A stretch of 11,813 nucleotides of DNA from NCBI GenBank assembly GCA_028288775.1, contig JAQGHP010000504.1, positions 1-11,813 on the forward strand, given 5' to 3'. A program made the translations under genes and the position numbers. Positions 6,300 to 11,813 of this stretch are shown here, piece after piece. The notes beneath the pieces are model-generated. The model was not told where the DNA came from, searched no databases, and saw nothing but the letters and a program-made list of their open reading frames with translations. This stretch comes from Phycisphaerales bacterium (GTDB lineage Bacteria; Planctomycetota; Phycisphaerae; Tepidisphaerales; Tepidisphaeraceae). How positions within the stretch are numbered: position 1 is the first letter of the stretch; each line of letters opens with the position of its first letter.

Positions 6300-7649
6300 A
6301 TGCCCCACTCCACCAATCAGCTGCGGGACCTCGACCGCCGACACGTCTGGCACCCCTTCACGCACATGCGGCAATGGATCGATGGCGATCCGCTGGTCAT
6401 CACCGCCGCCCAAGGAATGCACCTCATCGACAGCGACGGCAACCGCTACCTCGACGCCGTCTCCAGCCTGTGGTGCAACGTCCACGGCCACCGCGTCCCC
6501 GAGATCGACGCCGCGGTGCGGGCCCAGCTCGACAAAGTCGCACACACCACCATGCTCGGCCTCGCCAGCGAGCCGGCCACGCTCCTGGCCGAGCGGCTGA
6601 TGCGCCTCGTCCCGCAGAACCTCAAAAAAGTCTTTTACAGCGACAGCGGTGCGACCGCGACCGAGGTCGCCTTCAAATTGGCGGCGCAATATTGGTTCAA
6701 CGTCGGGCGGCCGGAGAAAAATGCCTTCGTCGGTTTCGCGGACGCCTACCACGGCGACACCGTCGGCGCGATGTCCGTCGGCCGCATGCCGGCATTCCAC
6801 GCGCCGCATTTCCCCATGCTCTTCCCGGCCCATTTTGCGCCCTCGCCCTATGTCTACCGCAGCGATTCGCCGGGCGACCCGCAGGCGGTCAGCCGCCAGT
6901 GCCTGGCCGCGCTGGACCGCATTCTCACCGAGCACGGCCCGTCCATCGCGGCCGTCTGCCTCGAGCCCATCGTCCAGGGGGCCGGCGGAATTATCGTCCA
7001 CCCCGAAGGCTTCCTCCGTGGCGTAGCCGACCTCGCCCGCCGGCACGACGTGCTGCTGATCGCGGACGAAGTCGCCGTCGGCTTCGGCCGCACCGGCAGG
7101 ATGTTCGCCTGCGAGCACGAGGGCGTCGAACCGGATTTGATGTGCGTGGCCAAGGGAATCACCGGCGGATATTTGCCGCTCGCCGCGACGTTCGCCACGC
7201 AGAAAATCTTCGACGCCTTCCTGGGCGAGCCATGGGAAGGCAGGACCTTCTTCCACGGCCACACCTACACCGGCAACCCCCTCGCCGCCGCGGCGGCGCT
7301 CGCATCGCTCGACCTGTTCGACAAAAACAATGTCGTCGCAGGCGTGCAGAAAAAATCCACCGACCTCGCCAAAATGCTCGCCCCCCTGCGCGATCTCCCC
7401 CACGTCGGCGACATCCGGCAAAAGGGTTTCATGGTCGGCATCGAGCTGGTCGCCGACAAGGAAACCCGCCGGCCCTTCGATCCCAAACGCCGCGTCGGCG
7501 CACAAGTCTGCCTCGCCTGCCGCCAGCACGGCGTGATCGTCCGCCCGCTGGGGGATGTGATCGTCCTCATGCCGCCGCTGGCAATGGGAGTGGAAGATCT
7601 GCGCAAAATCGTGGCGGCGGTGGAAGCGGAAATTGCAAAATTGACTTGA
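6300..7649 (+). CDS. bioA: Adenosylmethionine-8-amino-7-oxononanoate aminotransferase
   Basis: A 449-residue, PLP-dependent class III aminotransferase that makes 7,8-diaminopelargonate from KAPA, with SAM as amino donor, in biotin synthesis. The N-terminal HVWHPFTHMRQW (15-26) is the BioA signature that separates it from ornithine, GABA and other class III enzymes. Also visible are SSLWCNVHGH, the cofactor phosphate loop SDSGATATEVAFK, AYHGDTVGAMSVG, ADEVAVGFGRTG with the PLP-binding Asp, and the Schiff-base Lys285 in CVAKGITGGYLPL. FFHGHTYTGNP and a C-terminal RPLGDVIVLMPPL complete the fold. Length is normal (E. coli BioA 429). The ATG at 6300 is preceded by TATTAT and no Shine-Dalgarno. 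No other biotin gene is in the window, so bioA stands alone here, beside two other SAM-using enzymes. Confidence 0.93.
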   Translation: MPHSTNQLRDLDRRHVWHPFTHMRQWIDGDPLVITAAQGMHLIDSDGNRYLDAVSSLWCNVHGHRVPEIDAAVRAQLDKVAHTTMLGLASEPATLLAERLMRLVPQNLKKVFYSDSGATATEVAFKLAAQYWFNVGRPEKNAFVGFADAYHGDTVGAMSVGRMPAFHAPHFPMLFPAHFAPSPYVYRSDSPGDPQAVSRQCLAALDRILTEHGPSIAAVCLEPIVQGAGGIIVHPEGFLRGVADLARRHDVLLIADEVAVGFGRTGRMFACEHEGVEPDLMCVAKGITGGYLPLAATFATQKIFDAFLGEPWEGRTFFHGHTYTGNPLAAAAALASLDLFDKNNVVAGVQKKSTDLAKMLAPLRDLPHVGDIRQKGFMVGIELVADKETRRPFDPKRRVGAQVCLACRQHGVIVRPLGDVIVLMPPLAMGVEDLRKIVAAVEAEIAKLT

Positions 7650-7710
7650 GATACGGAAGGCGCCCCGCCCCGCAACGTCGCTGGAAGACACCCCGCCGTG
7701 ACGGCCGCGA

Positions 7711-7943
7711 CCCTACTCCCTCGCCCTCGTCCTCGGGGGAGAGGGCAGGGGTGAGGGGCCGAGTGTCAAGTTGTGTGATTCGCAAAGAAGGCCGTGTAGG
7801 GTGGGCGTACCCGCCCACCATTTGACACGCAAACCGTCGGGGAACGGTGGGCGAGTACGCCCACCCTACGTGGTTGGCATTCCTGCGCAGCTCGACGTTC
7901 CGCCCCTCACCTATCCTTCTCCCCGGGTACGAGAGAGAGGGGA
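7711..7943. repeat. Outer inverted pair of CCCCTCACC...CTCTCC-type repeats
   Basis: Minus-strand 7761-7711 and plus-strand 7901-7943 carry the same diverged motif: CCCCTCACC, then a pyrimidine-rich CCTTCTCCCC/CCCTCTCCCC block, then GAGGA/GAGAGAGGGG. Translated, one copy gives the L-T-P-A-L-S-P peptide that recurs as a false protein start in many genomes. The pair faces each other and brackets the tighter palindrome at 7796-7869. The 7650-8097 gap otherwise holds only the small ORF at 7989. Confidence 0.6.
7796..7869. repeat. 74-bp nested palindromic repeat (GTAGGGTGGGCG family)
   Basis: Arms 7796-7819 and 7846-7869 are 24 bp and pair at 23 positions. Each arm is itself a hairpin: GGTGGGCG and CGCCCACC around a short TACC or AGTA loop. 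It has the same design as the element at 4962-5112, inverted ends that are themselves palindromes, but an unrelated sequence. The peptides read from it (V-G-W-A-Y-P-P-T and G-G-Y-A-H-P-T) are familiar false predictions in planctomycete genomes. Confidence 0.82.
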
Positions 7944-7988
7944 CCTGAGCGGCACGCCCGGGCTCTAAAGAGTCGCGGAGCATTTCAA

Positions 7989-8084
7989 ATGGGTAGAACT
8001 AATTCCCGCGCGCTCGCATCTTTTCTCAAAGCGGCCTCCGCGTTAGGCTTTTCCATCGCGTCATCTCTTTCAGCTAGTTATTGA
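7989..8084 (+). CDS. Candidate small protein or leader peptide, 31 residues
   Basis: An ATG at 7989 is preceded by GGAG (7977-7980) at 8-base spacing, a better ribosome site than most genes in the window have. The frame runs 31 codons to TGA at 8082-8084, 13 bases before the ATG of the SGNH-like gene. The peptide is rich in Ser, Ala and Leu (for example ALASFLKAASALGF), with two Arg near the N-terminus; it is moderately hydrophobic and could be a short secreted or membrane-active peptide, or a leader that couples translation to the next gene. I recognise no family. A chance ORF is quite possible at this length. Confidence 0.3.
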   Translation: MGRTNSRALASFLKAASALGFSIASSLSASY

Positions 8085-8097
8085 AGCGGGAATCTTC

Positions 8098-9132
8098 ATG
8101 GAAATTCTCTCCTTCGGCCGACGCCTCAGTATCCTTTCGGCCATCTTCGCGGGGGCGTCGGCTATCCTGTCTGCACCCGTCGCCCGGGCCGCTCCCGATC
8201 CTCCCGCGGTTTCCGCGAGTCAGCCCGCCCACCCCGGCGACTTCACGCTGCGCGATCACGATGTCGTCGCATTTCTCGGCGGCGATTGGGTCGTGCAGGA
8301 ACTGGAGACGGGGCACTTCGAGTCGCTCTTGGCCGCGGCGTTCCCCGGTCGTGGCGTTCGGTTTCGCAACCTGGGGTGGGAGGGGGATACGGTGTTCGAG
8401 CAGCCGCGGGATGTGAATTTCCCCGGGGTTTTGGACGAGCTGAAACGCGTGGGGGCGGGGGTCGTCTTTCTCGAGTTCGGCCGGCAGGAGTCGCGCGCGG
8501 GAAAGGATGGGCTCGCGGCGTTTGTTACGGCCTACGAGAAATTGTGCGGCGCGGTGAGCAAGCAGTCGCCCCGGCTGGTGCTTGTTACGCCGCCGCCGGA
8601 CGATGCGGTGCCCGGCATCGATTCCCACGCCCGTGCCGCCGACCTGCGGCTGTACGCATCGGCAATCCGGGAACTGGCGAAACGGCGCGGCTACCCGTGC
8701 GCGGATGTGTTTTCGGAGATAGGGGGAAATGACGCCCCTTCGCCTGATCCGCTGACCGACCACGGCATGCCCACCGTCCGCGGCGCGGCCCGCGTGGCGT
8801 TGGCCGAAGCGCGCCAAGTCGGCCTCGGCGCAACCGCGGACGCGGCGGCGAAGGGAAAAACGCCGGTGGACCAGGAGGGGCGGTGGGATGCGCCGCCGAT
8901 GGAAGCCCTTCGACAGGCGGTCCTCGCCAAGAACCGCCTCTGGTTCCGCTATCGGCGGCCGACGAACTGGGCGTTCCTGGGGGGCGACCGCACCAGCGTC
9001 CCCAGCAGCCGCGATCATCGCGATCCGTCGATCCGCTGGTTCCCGTCCGAGATGGAGCAATATGTCCCGCTGATCGAACAGGCCGAGGCCCGGGCCGACG
9101 AGTTGGCCCGCGCCGCGAGGGAAGCACGATGA
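8098..9132 (+). CDS. Secreted SGNH/GDSL-hydrolase-like protein with a degenerate active site
   Basis: 344 residues with an export signal: basic N-terminus, hydrophobic stretch to about residue 26 and A-R-A-A cleavage region near 29-32, so it is probably periplasmic. The fold signature is clear: D-V-V-A-F-L-G-G-D at 55-63, the block II RNLGWEGDTV (90-99), VVFLEFGRQES (122-132) and a closing DPLTDHGMPTVRG (217-229). The catalytic positions look lost: GGDW stands where GDS should carry Ser, FGRQE stands for FGxNE, and DHGMPT stands for DxxHxT. The C-terminal R-P-T-N-W-A-F-L-G-G-D and W-F-P region resembles the W-R-P-x-N tail of planctomycete SGNH proteins. GCGGGAA precedes the ATG at 8098. Its TGA overlaps the next start as ATGA, implying coupled translation and a shared job. 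Possible roles are carbohydrate binding or a structural partner; none is shown. Confidence 0.8.
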   Translation: MEILSFGRRLSILSAIFAGASAILSAPVARAAPDPPAVSASQPAHPGDFTLRDHDVVAFLGGDWVVQELETGHFESLLAAAFPGRGVRFRNLGWEGDTVFEQPRDVNFPGVLDELKRVGAGVVFLEFGRQESRAGKDGLAAFVTAYEKLCGAVSKQSPRLVLVTPPPDDAVPGIDSHARAADLRLYASAIRELAKRRGYPCADVFSEIGGNDAPSPDPLTDHGMPTVRGAARVALAEARQVGLGATADAAAKGKTPVDQEGRWDAPPMEALRQAVLAKNRLWFRYRRPTNWAFLGGDRTSVPSSRDHRDPSIRWFPSEMEQYVPLIEQAEARADELARAAREAR

Positions 9133-11813
9133 ACAGCCGACATTGCCTTTCGCTGATATTTGCCCTCGCAGCTTCGCTCGTCGCGATTCACCGAGCGCCC
9201 TGTGCGGATGCCGCGCCGGACCCGGATGATCCCGCCGCGGAGCGGGCGACGTTTAAAGTGGCCAAGGGGTTCGAAGTCGAGCTGTTCGCATCGGAGAAGG
9301 ACGGCGTCGTTAAACCGATCCAGATTCGTTTCGACGCGCGGGGGCGGATGTGGGTCGTGCAGAGCAGTTCCTACCCACAGCCCAAGCCCGGCGAAGTGCC
9401 CGATGACAAGGTGCTGATCCTCGAAGACACGACCGGCTCCGGCCGGTGCGACAAGGTCACCGTCTTCTCCGGCGGCCTGACGATCCCCACCGGCGTCGAG
9501 CTGGGCGACGGCGGCGCGTATGTGGGCGCGGGGACCAAACTCTGGTTCCTCAAGGACACCCACGGCGGCGATACAGCCGACGATCGGCGGATCGTGCTGC
9601 GCGGCTTCGGTACCGGCGACACGCACCAGACGCTCAACTCCTTCGCCTGGGGGCCCGGCGGGGAACTGTGGATGTGCCAGGGGCTCAGCGTCCGCTCGCG
9701 CGTCGAAACGCCGTTCGGAATCCGCTCGCTCAGCGGCGCGGGAATCTGGCGGCTCGACGTACACACCCTGCACCTCGAGCCCTTCTTCGGCGGCGCGGCC
9801 GAGCCGCAGAACCCATGGGGATTCGTCTTCACCGATTTCGGCGAGCAGATCGTCCTTGCCGGGAACAACAGCTCGCCCTTTTACGCGGCCCCCGGTCTCA
9901 CCTCCGCCCACCACGAGGCCGGCCCCAAACTGATTTGGCCGCAGGGAAGCGGCCGAAAAGTCAGCGGCGGCGACATCGTCGGCACCGCCCACTGGCCCGA
10001 CTCCTGGCAAGGCGCATTGCTCATGGGCGGGTACATCAACAACGCCGTGTGGGCGCTCGACATCAAGGACGACGGCGCGGGCTTCCGCCTGGAGGACCGC
10101 CCGGCGCTCATTACGTCCACGAGCCAGAGCTTCCGCCCGGTGGACGTCAAGTTCGGCCCTGACGGTGCGCTCTACATTTGCGACTGGTACAACCCGATTA
10201 TCGGCCATTACCAAGCCAGTTTCCGCGACCCGCGGCGCGACCAGGCCCATGGCCGCATCTGGCGCGTGACCGCGACCGGCCGCCCGCTGACCAAGCGGCC
10301 GGAATTGACCGGGGCTACGCTGCCGCAGCTTCTCGATGATCTCGAATCGCACGACCGCTGGACGCGGCATTTCGCCAAGCGCGAGCTTTCCAGCCGGCCC
10401 GTGGGGCAGGTGATACCCGCCGTGCGAGCCTGGGCCGCGGAACCGGGCCGCTCGGACCTGGGTCTGACCGAGGCGCTGGGTGTTTTCAAAAGCCACGCCG
10501 CGGTCGAGCCCGAGTTGCTCACGCGGCTGTGCCATGCCCACACGCCCGGCGCACGCGCCTACGCGGCGGGCGCGGTCGGCGGGTGGGCCGACCGTCTTGC
10601 CGACCCGCTGTCACTTCTCGCGCCGCTCGTGGCGGACGAAGACCCGCGGGTTCGGGTGCGGGCGGTCGTCTCCTGCTCGTACATTGCCTCCCCGGGCGCG
10701 GTCGGCGTGGCCCTTGGGGCGGTCGAGCGGCCGGTGGACGAGTTCACGCGGTATGCGCTGGATCAGACGGTCTACGCGCTCAAGCCGCAATGGATTGCAG
10801 CGTTGAAGGGCGGCACACTGAACCTGGGCGGCGCGGATCCCGCGGCGCGATTGAGCGCACTCGTCCGTTTCGACGGCACGCCGGACACGGTTGAGGCGTT
10901 GCGCGACCTGCTCCGCCGCGGGCCGGCGGATGCGCCCGGCCGCGAAGGATTCCTCCGCTTGTTAGCGGACGTAGGCAATGCCGATGACCTCGTGACCGTC
11001 TTGAAAACTCCCGATCCCGCGCAGCTCGCGCGGTTGTTGCCGGCGATAGCCGAGGCCGCGGAACGGCGGAACGTGCGCCCGCCCGGCGACCTTGCCGCGA
11101 TCGTGACCGATCTGCTCGCTCGGCCGGAAGAAACGGTACGTGCCGGCGCGCCGGGACTGGCCGCGGCGTGGAATCTCCAATCCCTGCGCGGGGTAATGGA
11201 ATCCCTGGCCCGCGACACGAAGCAACCTGCGGGCGTCCGCAGAGCCGCAGTGTTGGCATTGCCCCGGCTGGGCTCGACCGAAAGCCGCGAGGCGCTCCTG
11301 GCGCTCGCTGGTGATCCCAACCCGCCTCCCCTGCGCGCCGCGTCCATCGATGCTCTTGGCGCGGTCGATCCACAAGCCGCCGCGGCGCAGGCCGCGGCAT
11401 GGCTCGCCCCGGCGGGGCACGCCGACGACGCCACGGCCGAGGAATTGTTCCGAGCGTTGCTCAAACGCCCGAAGGCTGCCGCGGCACTCCCCGGTGCGCT
11501 CACCGCCACCGCGCCATCGGCGGACGCCGCGAAGATTGGGCTCCGCATCGCTTCGTCGTTGGGCAGTCGCGACGAAGCGTTGGCGGCGGCGCTCAGCGCC
11601 GCCGCGGGATTGAACCGGACCGCCACTTTGATGACCCCGGCGGAGGTAGAGGCGTTCGCCGCGGACGCCAAGGCGCACGGAGACTCCGCCCGTGGCGCGA
11701 AAATCTTCGCTCGCCCCGAACTCAGCTGCATGACCTGTCATTCGATGAACGGCAAGGGCGGCCACATCGGCCCCGACCTGGGCAATCTGGGCACCGCCCA
11801 AACCGTCGAGTTC
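9129..11813 (+). CDS. PVC-type heme-binding, membrane-bound dehydrogenase-like protein with HEAT-like region (3' end missing)
   Basis: The ATG overlaps the previous stop as ATGA and the frame is open for 895 codons to the window edge, so the C-terminus is cut off. Residues 1-28 form a signal peptide (A-L-A-A-S-L-V-A core, C-A-D-A end). Residues about 40-385 are a six-bladed-propeller, sugar-dehydrogenase-like domain with blade motifs R-F-D-A-R-G-R-M-W-V, W-G-P-G-G-E-L-W and F-G-P-D-G-A-L-Y-I-C-D-W-Y-N, ending HGRIWRVTATGRP. From about 405 to 840 lies an Ala/Leu-rich helical stretch of HEAT-like repeats (DPRVRVRAVV, PAGVRRAAVLALPRLG). A c-type heme site CMTCH (867-871) follows in G-D-x-x-R-G-A-K-I-F, with G-G-H-I-G-P-D-L-G after it. 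This is the planctomycete-expanded family thought to oxidise sugars or related substrates in the periplasm and pass electrons to heme; the substrate is unknown. Confidence 0.92.
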   Translation, partial: MNSRHCLSLIFALAASLVAIHRAPCADAAPDPDDPAAERATFKVAKGFEVELFASEKDGVVKPIQIRFDARGRMWVVQSSSYPQPKPGEVPDDKVLILEDTTGSGRCDKVTVFSGGLTIPTGVELGDGGAYVGAGTKLWFLKDTHGGDTADDRRIVLRGFGTGDTHQTLNSFAWGPGGELWMCQGLSVRSRVETPFGIRSLSGAGIWRLDVHTLHLEPFFGGAAEPQNPWGFVFTDFGEQIVLAGNNSSPFYAAPGLTSAHHEAGPKLIWPQGSGRKVSGGDIVGTAHWPDSWQGALLMGGYINNAVWALDIKDDGAGFRLEDRPALITSTSQSFRPVDVKFGPDGALYICDWYNPIIGHYQASFRDPRRDQAHGRIWRVTATGRPLTKRPELTGATLPQLLDDLESHDRWTRHFAKRELSSRPVGQVIPAVRAWAAEPGRSDLGLTEALGVFKSHAAVEPELLTRLCHAHTPGARAYAAGAVGGWADRLADPLSLLAPLVADEDPRVRVRAVVSCSYIASPGAVGVALGAVERPVDEFTRYALDQTVYALKPQWIAALKGGTLNLGGADPAARLSALVRFDGTPDTVEALRDLLRRGPADAPGREGFLRLLADVGNADDLVTVLKTPDPAQLARLLPAIAEAAERRNVRPPGDLAAIVTDLLARPEETVRAGAPGLAAAWNLQSLRGVMESLARDTKQPAGVRRAAVLALPRLGSTESREALLALAGDPNPPPLRAASIDALGAVDPQAAAAQAAAWLAPAGHADDATAEELFRALLKRPKAAAALPGALTATAPSADAAKIGLRIASSLGSRDEALAAALSAAAGLNRTATLMTPAEVEAFAADAKAHGDSARGAKIFARPELSCMTCHSMNGKGGHIGPDLGNLGTAQTVEF

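Noticed and set aside
6294..7825. Long open frames overlapping bioA (465 codons on the minus strand, 483 codons on plus in another frame)
   Set aside because: Both are GC-rich shadow frames with Arg/Pro or Asp/Gly/Val-skewed composition and no recognisable domain, while the bioA frame has full motif support.
9015..11801. Minus-strand open frames of 508, 319 and 279 codons opposite the SGNH-like and heme-binding genes
   Set aside because: They are shadows of a coding frame that runs unbroken from 9129 to the window edge with signal peptide, propeller motifs and CxxCH.

Overview
The window looks like a piece of chromosome from a GC-rich bacterium, most probably a planctomycete (Planctomycetota) or a close PVC relative. 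The strongest pointers are at the right end. There, a secreted protein with the PVC-type layout (dehydrogenase-like beta-propeller, then a HEAT-like helical stretch, then a c-type heme CxxCH domain) sits behind a secreted SGNH-like protein, and this pairing is typical of planctomycetes. The clipped C-terminus at the left edge (a G-x-P-x-P ... DIGADE ending, as in secreted beta-helix proteins) and the palindromic intergenic repeats fit the same group. The lineage is inferred from gene content; there is no rRNA or marker gene in the window.

Layout from left to right: the last 24 codons of a probable secreted beta-helix protein (1-75, +). An NRAMP-family metal transporter with an unusual metal site (274-1593, +), preceded by a perfect 16-bp palindrome. 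A repeat-filled convergent gap (1594-1860). recG helicase (1861-3957, -) and, upstream of it on the same strand, pcm (protein-L-isoaspartate methyltransferase, 4132-4794, -). A 438-bp divergent gap filled by a nested palindromic repeat. A SAM hydroxide adenosyltransferase (SAM hydrolase, DUF62 family; 5233-6030, +). A 269-bp repeat-bearing gap. bioA (6300-7649, +). A 448-bp gap with two nested inverted repeats and one candidate 31-codon small ORF. Finally a translationally coupled pair: a degenerate SGNH-like secreted protein (8098-9132, +) and the PVC-type heme-binding dehydrogenase-like protein (9129 to beyond the window end, +).

Functionally this is mostly housekeeping: metal uptake, recombination and replication repair, protein repair, biotin synthesis. 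Three neighbouring genes, pcm, the SAM hydrolase and bioA, all consume S-adenosylmethionine by different chemistries. The SAM hydrolase and bioA lack a recognisable Shine-Dalgarno, and each has a sigma70-like promoter placed so that transcription would begin at or within a few bases of the ATG, suggesting leaderless or near-leaderless mRNAs. The two-gene unit at the right end is the most lineage-specific part. Its first member keeps the SGNH fold signature but appears to have lost the catalytic Ser, Asn and His.

I found no CRISPR array, tRNA, rRNA, transposase, phage gene or recognisable riboswitch. All four intergenic gaps longer than 250 bp are occupied by palindromic, MITE-like repeat modules of different sequence families but similar design: small hairpins nested inside a longer inverted repeat. 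That is the main structural oddity of the window.
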